Of a DNA stretch of 64,000 nt, positions 8,766 through 18,427 are shown one piece after another. The DNA lies in NCBI RefSeq assembly GCF_050219315.1, contig NZ_CP116939.1:1736001-1800000 (forward strand), in the 5' to 3' direction. The stretch is from Megasphaera_A sueciensis. Its GTDB lineage: Bacteria; Bacillota; Negativicutes; Veillonellales; Megasphaeraceae. The notes beneath the pieces are model-generated. The model did not search any database. It was not told the origin of the DNA and saw only the letters and a program-made list of their open reading frames with translations. Made by a program: the position numbers and the translations under genes. Numbering within the stretch: position 1 is the stretch's first letter; each line of letters opens with the position of its first letter.

Positions 8766-10106
8766 TCATTCCTCGCCATGATGGGTATCAAGATTCATAA
8801 ACAACGTACATTCACTCTTAAAGAAAAGTTCTACTGTACCCACTGGTCCATTACGATGTTTCGCTACAATAACTTCGGTAATATCTTTACGATCACTTTC
8901 AGGATTATAATACCCTTCTCGATAAAGAAAAGATACAATATCCGCATCTTGTTCCAATGCCCCAGATTCGCGAAGATCACTAAGCATAGGTTTCTTTTCT
9001 TGGCGACTTTCAACACTGCGACTAAGCTGCGACAGTGCAATGAGCGGAACTTTAAGTTCGCGAGCCAACGCCTTTAAAGAGCGGGAAATCTCAGAAATTT
9101 CTTGTTGTCTATTTTCATTGCTGCGTCGCGATGACCCCTGCATAAGCTGTAAATAATCGACAATAATAAGGTCCAGTCCATGTTCCGATTTTAACCGACG
9201 CGCTTTAGAACGCATTTCTGAAACTGTAATTCCTGGTGTATCATCAATATAAATAGGTGATTGATATAGCTTATCGCAGGCGTCAGTAAGTTTACTCCAC
9301 TCTGCATCACTATTAAGCTGCCCAGTCCGCAATTTTTGTGAATCTAAATGAGATATCTGACACAAAAGCCGCTGTACAAGCTGGTCTTTAGACATTTCCA
9401 AAGAAAAAAATGCCACCGTTTTTTGTTGGCGCACCCCAACATTTTGTGCAATATTGAGTGTAAAAGCGGTCTTCCCCATAGATGGCCGCGCTGCGACCAA
9501 AATCAAATCCGAAGGCTGTAATCCGGAGGTAAGTTTATCTAAGTCGCGAAAGCCCGTAGGCAAACCAGTAAGACCCGCTTTATTCTCGTATAGCTTGGTA
9601 ATTTTATCAAACGTTTCTTCTACAACTTCACCAACCGAAGAAAAATCTCCTTTATCCTTATTCTCCGATAAATGAAGAATTTGACGTTCTGCATTATTCA
9701 ATAATTCATCCGGTTCTTTTTCACCATCATAGGCTTCTGTCGTAAGATCCGTACAGGTTGTGATAATATTGCGGACCAGCGCTTTATCCGCAACTATATT
9801 TGCATGATATTCTATATTAGCTGCCGTAGCAACCATATTAGGCAAACTGAGGACATACTCGATGCCGCCTACGTCATCCAGTTTTTTCATCCGGCGCAGT
9901 TCTTCCGGCAGCGTGATGACATCAATTTCCTTGTTATCATGATGCAGTTGGATCATAGCCTCAAAAATAATACGATGCACGTCCCGGTAAAAATCTTCGG
10001 GACTAAGCTTCTCCATTGCCACGATAACAGCATTATGATCGATGAGCATCGCTCCCAAAACCGCTTGCTCCGCTTCCACATTTTGCGGCGGTATGCGTTG
10101 TTCCAT
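8766..10106 (-). CDS. dnaB: Replicative DNA helicase DnaB
   Basis: Hexameric helicase that unwinds DNA at the replication fork and recruits primase (446 aa, normal length). The N-terminal domain starts PPQNVEAEQAVLGAML. The RecA-like domain has Walker A ARPSMGKT (206-213), FFSLEMS (motif H1a), Walker B LIIVDYLQLM and the H4 region ALSQLSRSVE with DLRESGALEQDAD. It is the last gene of the rnj-gdpP-rplI-lon operon, 10 bases after the protease stop, an arrangement common in Firmicutes (rplI-dnaB linkage). Confidence 0.97.
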   Translation of the reverse strand: MEQRIPPQNVEAEQAVLGAMLIDHNAVIVAMEKLSPEDFYRDVHRIIFEAMIQLHHDNKEIDVITLPEELRRMKKLDDVGGIEYVLSLPNMVATAANIEYHANIVADKALVRNIITTCTDLTTEAYDGEKEPDELLNNAERQILHLSENKDKGDFSSVGEVVEETFDKITKLYENKAGLTGLPTGFRDLDKLTSGLQPSDLILVAARPSMGKTAFTLNIAQNVGVRQQKTVAFFSLEMSKDQLVQRLLCQISHLDSQKLRTGQLNSDAEWSKLTDACDKLYQSPIYIDDTPGITVSEMRSKARRLKSEHGLDLIIVDYLQLMQGSSRRSNENRQQEISEISRSLKALARELKVPLIALSQLSRSVESRQEKKPMLSDLRESGALEQDADIVSFLYREGYYNPESDRKDITEVIVAKHRNGPVGTVELFFKSECTLFMNLDTHHGEE

Positions 10107-10116
10107 CGTTATCCTC

Positions 10117-12030
10117 CTATATATTTTTTATAAGCATAATATCCAGTACCTCACGAATAGTTTCTACTGGATAAACATTCAAATTCAAATGATCTTTCGG
10201 AATATCTTGTTCATTTGCCATTGGTATAATGATGCCATTCATACCGGCCTGACGTGCCCCATAAGCTTTTTCAAAAACACCGCCTACCGGTTTGACCATA
10301 CCCTGAACGGAAATTTCTCCGGTAATAGCTATATCCTGTCTGACCGCCTGCTGCGTTACCGCCGATACAAGTGCCGTAGTAATAGCACATCCCGCCGAAG
10401 GACCATCAATATTCCCACCGCCAATAAAATTAACATTTACATCATAATCAGACAGTTCCTGCCCCGTTATTTCCCGGACCACCGCCGCTGCATTAAACAT
10501 TGAATCTTTAGCCATAGAACCTGCCGTATCATTAAATCGGTAATATCCCTTACCAGGATTTTTTGCTGAAAAAGCTATGGATTCTATTTCTATAGCCGAA
10601 CCTAAGTATCCCGCCACTCCAAGGCCAAAAACTTTGCCTACTGCAGGAATAGCCGAAGCTTTTTTCGTCACATATGGAATCAAGCGACTAATTTGTGCTA
10701 CACGATGGACATGATCTTTCGTAATTATAATATTATCTTTACTTCCCGCTTGATATACAGCAAGCCCATATGAATCAGCTAAAATATTAACGGCCTTACG
10801 CCCTTCAATGGTAAATTCACTAATAAGTTCAGGAACCTCTTCTTCCAAACGTACATCCAGCGTTCCCGCCGCATTGCGAACAATTTCCTGAATATCCCCC
10901 GGTACAAGAGGTTCAAAGAAGACTTCCGCGCACCGTGACCGAATAGCCGGATTGATTTCTGATGGATCACGAGTTGTCGCTCCAATAAGAATAAAATCTG
11001 CAGGTGCTCCTTCAGCAAAAAGTTTTCGAATATATGCCGGTACTTGTGGATCAGAATCATCATAATACGCTGATTCAAATTTTACTTTTTTATCTTCCAA
11101 TACTTTCAATAATTTGTTCAGCAACATAGGATCCATTTCGCCTATTTCGTCAATAAACAAAATACCGCCATGTGCTTCCGTGACAAGCCCGGGCTTTGGT
11201 TCAGGTATTCCTGTTTCCGCTAAATCACGGCGTGCACCTTGATAAATCGGATCATGCACCGATCCGATAAGAGGATTGGTCATATCACGGGAATCCCATC
11301 GCAAAGTTGTGCCGTCCGTTTCTACAAAAGGTGCATCATTGCCAAAAGGAGTAAAAGGTAGTCCTTTTGCTTCATCTAAAACAATACGTGCCGCCGTAGT
11401 TTTGCCAACACCGGGAGGACCATATAACAAAAGATGCTGCGGATAAGTAGACGCCAACTTGCTTTGCATGGCCTCAACAGCACGCTCTTGTCCTACAATA
11501 GCACTTAATTTCTTAGGTCTCATTCGTTCCATAATAGATTCTGTAAGTTTAATACCATCCAGTTTCTGTAAATCCTGAAGTTTTTTCTTTGACTGAGGTG
11601 TTTCCACTTCATTCATTTCCTCTTTAATGACCTGCATCTTAATTTCCTGTACATATTCCTGTTGTTTTTCTTCCATCTTTTGAGAAATTTTCTTTTCCAA
11701 ACGTTCTTCCACCGCCTGGCGAGCCAACATCTCAGCCAAAACCATTTCCAACTCATTTAAAATATCCACAACTTGATTATCATCAGGAATAGCTTCATAA
11801 GAAGCATCTTCATAAATGAGCCGTTGAAGCCCAACCAAGCGATGGCGCGGATCTTCGGAATGCACATAAGACAATGCCGAATACTTACTGGCACGCAATA
11901 CCATTTTTTCCGGGCCGATAAGTCCAGTAAAAGCACCATAAAGAACATTAACTTGACGGCGAAGTTCTTCTTCCGCCGTTGGTTCCAGATATTTATGACG
12001 TTGCAGTAATTTATCCAACAATTCTTTCAT
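10117..12030 (-). CDS. lonC: Lon-family ATP-dependent protease (LonC/LonB-like)
   Basis: AAA+ serine protease of 637 aa without the large LonA N-terminal domain. A charged, partly coiled-coil N-terminus (about 90-150, KKISQKMEEKQQEYVQ) precedes the AAA+ domain with Walker A GPPGVGKTT (204-212) and Walker B GGILFIDEIGEMD. The C-terminal Lon protease domain has the Ser545/Lys588 dyad (GPSAGCA and GGVFEKAYGA). It most resembles the soluble Lon-like family linked to dnaB and rplI in Negativicutes and clostridia. There is no membrane segment as in archaeal LonB. GAGGTG precedes the ATG. It lies 18 bases after rplI. Confidence 0.85.
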   Translation of the reverse strand: MKELLDKLLQRHKYLEPTAEEELRRQVNVLYGAFTGLIGPEKMVLRASKYSALSYVHSEDPRHRLVGLQRLIYEDASYEAIPDDNQVVDILNELEMVLAEMLARQAVEERLEKKISQKMEEKQQEYVQEIKMQVIKEEMNEVETPQSKKKLQDLQKLDGIKLTESIMERMRPKKLSAIVGQERAVEAMQSKLASTYPQHLLLYGPPGVGKTTAARIVLDEAKGLPFTPFGNDAPFVETDGTTLRWDSRDMTNPLIGSVHDPIYQGARRDLAETGIPEPKPGLVTEAHGGILFIDEIGEMDPMLLNKLLKVLEDKKVKFESAYYDDSDPQVPAYIRKLFAEGAPADFILIGATTRDPSEINPAIRSRCAEVFFEPLVPGDIQEIVRNAAGTLDVRLEEEVPELISEFTIEGRKAVNILADSYGLAVYQAGSKDNIIITKDHVHRVAQISRLIPYVTKKASAIPAVGKVFGLGVAGYLGSAIEIESIAFSAKNPGKGYYRFNDTAGSMAKDSMFNAAAVVREITGQELSDYDVNVNFIGGGNIDGPSAGCAITTALVSAVTQQAVRQDIAITGEISVQGMVKPVGGVFEKAYGARQAGMNGIIIPMANEQDIPKDHLNLNVYPVETIREVLDIMLIKNI

Positions 12031-12048
12031 ATCGCACCTCAGGGTATA

Positions 12049-12495
12049 TTATCCTTCCACAACATGAATCTTTATAATACTTGTAATTTCAGGGTGAACC
12101 CGAATAACAATATCATGATCACCCAATGTTTTAATCGTATCTTTGATTTCTACTTTCTTTTTATCCAAATCTAAATCATATTGTTTTTTTGCAGCATCAC
12201 TGATAGTTTTGCCTGTAATAGCACCAAAAATTTTTCCCCCTTCACCTACTTTTACAGGGATGGTAAGTTCAACCTTTTTTAACTGGCTTGCCAATATCGC
12301 GGCCTCCTCCGAAGCTACTTGAGCTTTATGCTTAGCCGAGGCTTGTTTTTGCTTGGCATCGTTAATATTTTCTGATGTTCCCGGTGCCGCCAGCTTACGA
12401 GGCAAAAGAAAATTATGACCATAGCCTTCAGACACTTCTATAATTTCACCCTTTTTTCCTAATTTTTTGATATCTTGCAATAATATAACCTTCAT
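12049..12495 (-). CDS. rplI: 50S ribosomal protein L9
   Basis: Ribosomal protein L9, 148 aa, normal length. The N-terminal domain MKVILLQDIKKLGKKGE with GYGHNFLLPRKLA is diagnostic, followed by the long connecting helix and the C-terminal rRNA-binding domain. The start at 12495 has AAGGAG ten bases upstream; a competing ATG three codons earlier is only one base from it. It begins one base after the gdpP stop, so translation is probably coupled. Confidence 0.97.
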   Translation of the reverse strand: MKVILLQDIKKLGKKGEIIEVSEGYGHNFLLPRKLAAPGTSENINDAKQKQASAKHKAQVASEEAAILASQLKKVELTIPVKVGEGGKIFGAITGKTISDAAKKQYDLDLDKKKVEIKDTIKTLGDHDIVIRVHPEITSIIKIHVVEG

Positions 12496-12496
12496 G

Positions 12497-14503
12497 TTAT
12501 TCATTCTCCTTATGTATAACTTCATGCAATGCATCGATAACTGCCTTTTGCGCAGCCTCCATCGTCGTATTTTTCAATTGAGCACCAGCAACCGTACGAT
12601 GACCACCGCCGCCTAAAGCCTCCATGACCAACTGCACATTGACATCTCCATCAGAACGGGCACTGATTCCAATTATATTATCCGGAAGTTCATAAAAACT
12701 AAAACCAGTCTTGACATCATCAATATTAATCAGCATATCTCCCAACTGGGCTGCTACAATGGGTGCATTTTTGACATCTTTAGGACACACGGCAATCGCA
12801 ACTCCGTCTTCCAATATTTGAGTCTGAGATAAAAGTCGTGATTTCATTTTAACCGTTTCTAAGTCGGTACAGAACAATTCTCTGACAATTTGCGGATCTG
12901 CCCCGCTGCGACGCAGATATGCTGCGGCATCAAAAGTACGCACTCCCGTCTGTACCGCAAAGTTTTTCGTATCCACGACAATACCAGCATACAGCGCCGT
13001 TGCTTCAATCTTCTGCAGTTCTACAGTATCACTATAATATTGTAATAATTCAGTAACTAATTCGCTTGTAGATGAACTTGATGTTTCCATGTACGTCAAA
13101 AGCGGCTGTCGAATAAAATCCGTACTGCGGCGATGATGATCAATAACCACTCTGCGGGTCGTTTTTTCCAACAACTTAGGTGCTACCGTCATATCAGAAC
13201 GATGCGTGTCAACAATAAACAACAAGGTTTGATCATTGCACAATATTTCAGCTGTATCCGCTGAAATAAATATATCCTGCAATTCCGGAACATCCGCAAT
13301 TTGTTTTTCTAAGCGCATAACAGCATTACTTTCCTTACTAATAACAATATGAGCCGATACGCCTGTCATTTTAGCCATATGAGCAATACCTACAGCAGCA
13401 CCGATACTATCATAATCTTCCCGTTCATGCCCCATAACAAGTACTAACGCACTGGAATCAATAAGCTCACGTATCGCTTGTGCCACTACACGAGCCCGGA
13501 CACGGGTATTTTTTTCTACAGATTGCGTTTTTCCTCCATAAAAATGAGCAGATCCATCTTCTTCATACACAACAACTTGATCTCCGCCGCGCCCCAAAGC
13601 CAAATCCAGCCCAGCTCTTGCTTTATCTGCTAATTCATTAAAATTAGACAGACCATTTTCTACAATTTCTTTAGGAAAGGTAGAAATTCCCATGCTAATG
13701 GTAACCGGAATACGGTTCACCGTATGAATAGCACGAATTTTTTCCAAAAAAGAAAAATTGTTATGCTTTAACACATCCAGTGCCTGTCGACTCAAACAAG
13801 CTACATAGTTTTCATCTCCATAAGATCGGACAAATCCGCCCAATTCCGTTAATTCATCCAATAAGCAATTATTAACGTCCGCCCATAAGGTAGCTCGCTG
13901 CATATCAGACATACCCTTTGCAACTTCCTCCAAATTATCAATTTCAATATCACAGAATACAGGCATGGCTTCGAGACAAGCAATCTTTTGTTTTTCTGTA
14001 TCTGTAATATCTTCAAAATAAAGAATTAAATAGTTACTGTCATTATCTGAATCGGTTTGCAAATACTTATAAACTACACGATAATATCGATCATTGATAT
14101 GCTCAAAAAAATATCCGAATTTCCCCCAAAACTTGTCAATATTAAGATTTTTCATGATTCCCTGAAGTTTTTGATTATCTTCAAAATCTCCAATCCAATC
14201 GCGAAAAACACTATTAGCCCAGCATAAACTCGACTCCATATCAACAATCGCAATACCAATAGGTAAATTCTGAACAGCATAACTGGAAGCCTGATCGACA
14301 CTCTGAGAAATAGCATCGAAAAAACGGCTCATTTCCTGATTATGCTCCATAATGTTTTTACGTGTCAAAACATATACTCCACCTATGATAATCAGAGCCA
14401 ACAGTGCCACAATCCAGTTATAAACGGCGATAATAAGAAGCAATATTCCAATAACCAGAATAAACGGCTGATCATATCGTTTCGCCAACATATTTCTAAA
14501 CAT
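12497..14503 (-). CDS. gdpP: Cyclic-di-AMP phosphodiesterase GdpP
   Basis: Membrane-bound DHH phosphodiesterase (668 aa) that hydrolyses c-di-AMP. The order is as in GdpP/YybT: two membrane helices (about 12-46), a PAS domain (about 75-170), a degenerate GGDEF domain (about 175-315, with SYGDENY in place of GGDEF), then DHH and DHHA1. Catalytic metal ligands are visible: His359, Asp363 and Asp365 in GHEREDYDSIG, Asp432 in VDTHRSD, and DHH at 455-457. GGGGH near the C-terminus is the DHHA1 signature. GGGAGG precedes the ATG. In the operon it sits between a DUF2232-like gene and rplI, the usual yybS-gdpP-rplI order of Firmicutes. Confidence 0.95.
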   Translation of the reverse strand: MFRNMLAKRYDQPFILVIGILLLIIAVYNWIVALLALIIIGGVYVLTRKNIMEHNQEMSRFFDAISQSVDQASSYAVQNLPIGIAIVDMESSLCWANSVFRDWIGDFEDNQKLQGIMKNLNIDKFWGKFGYFFEHINDRYYRVVYKYLQTDSDNDSNYLILYFEDITDTEKQKIACLEAMPVFCDIEIDNLEEVAKGMSDMQRATLWADVNNCLLDELTELGGFVRSYGDENYVACLSRQALDVLKHNNFSFLEKIRAIHTVNRIPVTISMGISTFPKEIVENGLSNFNELADKARAGLDLALGRGGDQVVVYEEDGSAHFYGGKTQSVEKNTRVRARVVAQAIRELIDSSALVLVMGHEREDYDSIGAAVGIAHMAKMTGVSAHIVISKESNAVMRLEKQIADVPELQDIFISADTAEILCNDQTLLFIVDTHRSDMTVAPKLLEKTTRRVVIDHHRRSTDFIRQPLLTYMETSSSSTSELVTELLQYYSDTVELQKIEATALYAGIVVDTKNFAVQTGVRTFDAAAYLRRSGADPQIVRELFCTDLETVKMKSRLLSQTQILEDGVAIAVCPKDVKNAPIVAAQLGDMLINIDDVKTGFSFYELPDNIIGISARSDGDVNVQLVMEALGGGGHRTVAGAQLKNTTMEAAQKAVIDALHEVIHKENE

Positions 14504-14522
14504 TTCTTGCCTCCCGTATTTG

Positions 14523-15485
14523 TTATGCGGCGTTATGTTTTTTACGATAATTCATCGCCATATCGACGATACCGGCAACAAATACTAAAAATTGGAAAAG
14601 AGGAAATATAAATAGTAGAATAACAATACAAGCCTGACCTACCGAACCAAGTTTAAAATGGCGATCCAGCAGATATAGAACAAAGGCAATACCTTGTATG
14701 CAAATAAAAAATACGGAAAGCTGTTCCAGATTCAAGCCAATAACGCTCAATCCATCTATTCCTCTGGACGTCCCCCAATATTTGACGACTATTGCCAACA
14801 CATATAAGTATAGCATACTCCTGGAAATTTCCCAATATCGTACCGGTAAAAAAGGACGCACCGCATAGCCAAGACGAGTTAAAATAATCTGTGCAACTCG
14901 TATATTTAAATAAGACAGCATAGCGAGTCCCAGGCAAACCATAAGTGGAATGATTGCCGGCAAGAGACGTGCTACTTCCTCCATCTGCTGCCGTCCCTGT
15001 ACTAGCTGTACCTCCGACATCCCGCTATCCTTATATGATTCAATAACACTATCCATAAGAATTTGAAATTGCCCATTCAATAGTTGCAGCACATCAACAT
15101 GGAGCACAATATACATCATCCCGACCAAAGCCACCAGTCCCACACCCAATGCAATTGTTACGCCAAATAGCATTTTGGCCGGTGGCCAATCGCTGCGGAA
15201 TCCCATACCCAAAGCTACTCCCACACAGCAAAACGTCACCATCTGCAACAACGCCGTAACCGGATCTATAAACATCCCCATAAGAGTTCCTACAATAACA
15301 CCCATCATAAGCGACCAGCGCAGACCAAAACGCATATGGATAATGGCCATAGGAACCGGTAAGATAAAATAGCCTATAATAGAAAAAAAAGGAACATAAT
15401 TGCTAAGCAGTGCTAAAATCAATATTACAGCAGCAAAACATCCTGCTGTAGTAATAGCTCTGACATTTGTATTGCGTGGATCCAC
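14523..15485 (-). CDS. DUF2232 (YybS-like) membrane protein
   Basis: Integral membrane protein of about 320 aa with some eight hydrophobic segments, matching the YybS/DUF2232 family that precedes gdpP in many Firmicutes. Its biochemical role is unknown; an S-component-like fold has been suggested for relatives. I chose a GTG start at 15485 (VDPRNTNVRAITT) because AAAGGGG lies eight bases upstream. The frame is open back to an ATG overlapping the rnj stop, but that extension would be encoded by a perfect 14-bp hairpin and looks untranslated. Ends 19 bases before gdpP. Confidence 0.85.
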   Translation of the reverse strand: MDPRNTNVRAITTAGCFAAVILILALLSNYVPFFSIIGYFILPVPMAIIHMRFGLRWSLMMGVIVGTLMGMFIDPVTALLQMVTFCCVGVALGMGFRSDWPPAKMLFGVTIALGVGLVALVGMMYIVLHVDVLQLLNGQFQILMDSVIESYKDSGMSEVQLVQGRQQMEEVARLLPAIIPLMVCLGLAMLSYLNIRVAQIILTRLGYAVRPFLPVRYWEISRSMLYLYVLAIVVKYWGTSRGIDGLSVIGLNLEQLSVFFICIQGIAFVLYLLDRHFKLGSVGQACIVILLFIFPLFQFLVFVAGIVDMAMNYRKKHNAA

Positions 15486-15510
15486 AGAATTTTCCCCTTT
15501 CACTACGGCA

Positions 15511-15542
15511 CGACAGCGGAGGCAGTAATGCCTCCGCTGTCG
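15511..15542 (-). repeat. Perfect 14-bp hairpin between rnj and the DUF2232 gene
   Basis: CGACAGCGGAGGCA (15511-15524) and its exact reverse complement (15529-15542) flank a 4-base loop. It starts 23 bases after the rnj stop codon in transcript direction and ends 25 bases before the next start. No U-run follows on either strand, so it is not a standard terminator. It may be an mRNA stability or processing element that sets different levels of rnj and the downstream genes. Confidence 0.8.
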
Positions 15543-15565
15543 CATACCGAATTGGCTGTTAACCA

Positions 15566-17224
15566 TTACACTTCCATAATAATCGGCAATATCATAGGAC
15601 GACGACGCGTTTTTTCAAACAAATACCGACTCAATGTATCGCGAACCTGAGACTTGATAACCGCCCATTCACGGATATTGCCGGCTTCACACCGTTCCAA
15701 AACAGCCGCAACTTTATCATGTGCTTCATTCATAAGCGCCTCTGAATCACGCACATAAACAAAACCGCGCGAAACAATATCCGGTCCCGCCAAAGGATGA
15801 CAAGTCCCTTTAGCCAAGGTCATTACGACAATAACCATTCCTTCCATTGCTAGTTGCTGTCGATCACGAATAACAATATTACCCACGTCACCAACGCCTA
15901 GCCCGTCAACAAATACACGGCCAGCATTAACATGTCCCGCTTTTTTGCCTGAACGATTGGTAAATTCAAACACCTGTCCATTATCACCAATCAGAATATG
16001 GTCTTTTTTGACCCCCATCATTTCTGCAATTTCACCATGTTTTTTCAACATGCGGTATTCACCATGAACAGGGATAAAAAATTTAGGACGCACTAAATTT
16101 AGCATGATTTTCAATTCTTCCTGGCTGGCATGTCCCGAAACATGAATTTTCTTTTCTTTACCAGCTACTACATTCGCACCCAATTTCATAAGGTTGTCAA
16201 TCGTGCGTCCTACACTAGTTTCATTTCCAGGAATTGGCGAAGCTGAAATAATGACAGTATCCCCTGGCATAATGCTCACGCTGCGGTGATTATTAGCAGC
16301 CATGCGGCTGAGTCCCGCCATGGGTTCGCCTTGACTGCCGGTAGTCAATATAAGAATTTGATCTGCCGGATAGCGATTCATTTCGTCCGGTTCAATCATA
16401 ACTCCCTGAGGGACATCCAGATATCCCAACTCAATTGCAATCTGTACATTATTTACCATGCTGCGTCCAAATACAGCAACCTTGCGTTTAAACTGAACCG
16501 CCGTATTGACGGCTTGTTGAATACGAGAAATATTAGAAGCAAAAGTAGCCAGAATAATACGTCCCTTTGCTTCTGTAAAAGCTTTGCGGAAAGCCCCGCC
16601 AACAATGGTCTCAGATTCTGTATATCCAGGCCGTTCCGCATTTGTACTATCCGACATAAGTAATAATACGCCTCTATGTCCCAGTTCTGCAAACTTATGG
16701 ATATCCATAACCAACCCGTCAACAGGTGTCTGATCAATTTTAAAATCGCCGGTATGAACAACCGTACCTACCGGTGTCTTAAAAAATATGGCGCTCGCAT
16801 CGGGAATCGAGTGATTTGTATGAATAAATCCCACTTTAAAAACTCCAATTTGGAATTCATCGCCATGATGAACCTCATTAAGTTCATAGTGGGTAATATG
16901 ATTTTCTTTAAGTTTGCCTTCAATAAGACCACATACAAGTTTTGTTGCATAAACAGGTACATTGACCTCATTAAGCAGATATGCCAAACTCCCGATATGG
17001 TCTTCATGCCCGTGTGTGATTACAACCGCTTTTACCTTATCCTTATTTTCAATAAGATAGCTCATATCGGGAATAACAAGATCAATCCCGAACATGTCAT
17101 CATCGGGGAAAGACAGTCCTGCATCCAAAACAATGATATCTTCACCGTATTGGAAAACTGTCATATTCTTCCCGATTTCTCCCAGTCCACCGAGGGGAAT
17201 TACCAATAATTTTTCTTTTGCCAA
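15566..17224 (-). CDS. rnj: Ribonuclease J
   Basis: RNase J (552 aa), a metallo-beta-lactamase/beta-CASP 5'-3' exo- and endoribonuclease for mRNA decay and rRNA maturation. Zinc ligands lie in HGHEDHIG (His71, His73, Asp75, His76). Further motifs are HTGDFKID, SDSTNAE (beta-CASP motif A), and HVSGHASQEEL and IPVHGEYRML toward the end of the catalytic region. The start is an unusual TTG, supported by a perfect AGGAGG nine bases upstream and no in-frame ATG nearby. First gene of the long operon running to dnaB. A good promoter lies about 200 bases upstream, giving a long untranslated leader. Confidence 0.95.
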   Translation of the reverse strand: MAKEKLLVIPLGGLGEIGKNMTVFQYGEDIIVLDAGLSFPDDDMFGIDLVIPDMSYLIENKDKVKAVVITHGHEDHIGSLAYLLNEVNVPVYATKLVCGLIEGKLKENHITHYELNEVHHGDEFQIGVFKVGFIHTNHSIPDASAIFFKTPVGTVVHTGDFKIDQTPVDGLVMDIHKFAELGHRGVLLLMSDSTNAERPGYTESETIVGGAFRKAFTEAKGRIILATFASNISRIQQAVNTAVQFKRKVAVFGRSMVNNVQIAIELGYLDVPQGVMIEPDEMNRYPADQILILTTGSQGEPMAGLSRMAANNHRSVSIMPGDTVIISASPIPGNETSVGRTIDNLMKLGANVVAGKEKKIHVSGHASQEELKIMLNLVRPKFFIPVHGEYRMLKKHGEIAEMMGVKKDHILIGDNGQVFEFTNRSGKKAGHVNAGRVFVDGLGVGDVGNIVIRDRQQLAMEGMVIVVMTLAKGTCHPLAGPDIVSRGFVYVRDSEALMNEAHDKVAAVLERCEAGNIREWAVIKSQVRDTLSRYLFEKTRRRPMILPIIMEV

Positions 17225-17425
17225 AATAATATACCTCCTATACTGCTATATCCCGTTCCGGCCGCATTTTCAGTCAAATATCCTCTGCACCTTTCATACT
17301 CCTGCTGCGGCTATATCCTTATCCAATTATAACAGGCCGTTCCATCACACCGCTCGCAACCATCATGATGGTTCTGTCGCTCTGTTCTTTTCACGGACAT
17401 CAACGAAAAATATTTCAATTGTTCA

Positions 17426-17454
17426 CTTATACCATATTTTACGCTATATGTCAA
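17426..17454 (-). promoter_or_regulatory. Sigma-A-type promoter of the rnj-dnaB operon
   Basis: On the minus strand TTGACA (17449-17454), 17 bases, then TATAAG (17426-17431): close to consensus. The start codon of rnj is about 200 bases downstream, so the mRNA has a leader that includes a 14-bp palindrome, ACCATCATGATGGT, at 17359-17372. The rest of the 320-bp gap between rnj and the secreted-protein gene holds no ORF that I can support. Confidence 0.75.
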
Positions 17455-17545
17455 ATATTATCTAGTCTAATTTTAATTTTTTGCCCGTAAAGCAGCATAG
17501 ATTTTTCACGAATTCAAATTTTTCTCTATTTTTCATATGTAATTC

Positions 17546-18388
17546 CTAGTTTTTCTCTGCAGCTTTCCGTACCATTTTCGGCACCGCTATAGAAATACCA
17601 TCGGGAAGCGGTTTGCTGTCTACGGTAATTGTCATACAGCTATGATCGATCATTTCTCTTACTAAAGCTTTAGCTTTTTCAGACCCATTAACTCTCGAAG
17701 CAACCGCACGAGCCACTGTCTGTACCTGATCAGTCAACAGTCCATCGACATGAATAATACGTTTTGTTTTGGGATCGATCGTCACGACAAAAGAAACATC
17801 TCCCGCCTGCTGCAAAGCCTGTAATGCTTGCGCTGCTATCTCCGCCTGCTGTGAACCGAGCCCTTCTTTTTCCAAGTTTTCCTTATCAGTGTTATCATAT
17901 ATACGCCGCGCATCAAAGACAACTTTATACTGATTCAAACCAACAATATCCACAGCTTTTACGCCAGACATAATAGATCGTTCCGTTCCAAACGCATCCG
18001 CAAGCGGGGCCTTGTTCTTCAAAGGACGTACCTGTTTATTCCACAACATCTTATCCATTTGACTGCGGCCAGAATAAATATTCAGATGATCTCCGTCCTG
18101 TTCCACATATACAGCCGCAAAAGGACTATCCGTTTTATTTAAAGAAGACAGCGTGACTACACTTTTGACTTTAAACGGTTTTTCCTGCAAATCAATGGTA
18201 TCGGCTAAGGCTATTGAGGTTATGGGCATCTTCAAATTAAGCAATATAACATACTCGCCTTCAGGATGAGCTGCCATGGTTTGCACTGCTTCTTTATATG
18301 CGGTATCCGGATTAGCCGCCGAGCAGGCACTGCTCATCAAGATGACTGTGGCTGCGGCACAAACTATCTGCCTATATTTTTTTTTCAT
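17546..18388 (-). CDS. Secreted hypothetical protein
   Basis: A 280-aa protein with a clear signal peptide (MKKKYRQIVCAAATVILM, then SSACSAA). The Cys near the cleavage site does not fit a lipobox well, so it is probably released into the periplasm by signal peptidase I. The mature part alternates beta-like stretches with repeated T/V-rich segments. Phrases such as SFVVTIDPKTKRIIHVDGLL recall LolA-like or DUF4412-type proteins, but I cannot assign a family. AGGAGG precedes the ATG. Last gene of the arsR-sixA-thiD group, 39 bases after thiD. Confidence 0.7.
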   Translation of the reverse strand: MKKKYRQIVCAAATVILMSSACSAANPDTAYKEAVQTMAAHPEGEYVILLNLKMPITSIALADTIDLQEKPFKVKSVVTLSSLNKTDSPFAAVYVEQDGDHLNIYSGRSQMDKMLWNKQVRPLKNKAPLADAFGTERSIMSGVKAVDIVGLNQYKVVFDARRIYDNTDKENLEKEGLGSQQAEIAAQALQALQQAGDVSFVVTIDPKTKRIIHVDGLLTDQVQTVARAVASRVNGSEKAKALVREMIDHSCMTITVDSKPLPDGISIAVPKMVRKAAEKN

Positions 18389-18427
18389 ATACTATCACCT
18401 CCTATACAATTGATATAACATGCAAAA

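Noticed and set aside
8580..9077. 165-aa plus-strand frame
   Set aside because: It runs into dnaB on the opposite strand, has no ribosome site and no family features.
15486..15566. N-terminal extension of the DUF2232 protein to the ATG at 15566
   Set aside because: It would encode RQRRHYCLRCRA through a perfect hairpin; the GTG at 15485 has a well-placed AAAGGGG.
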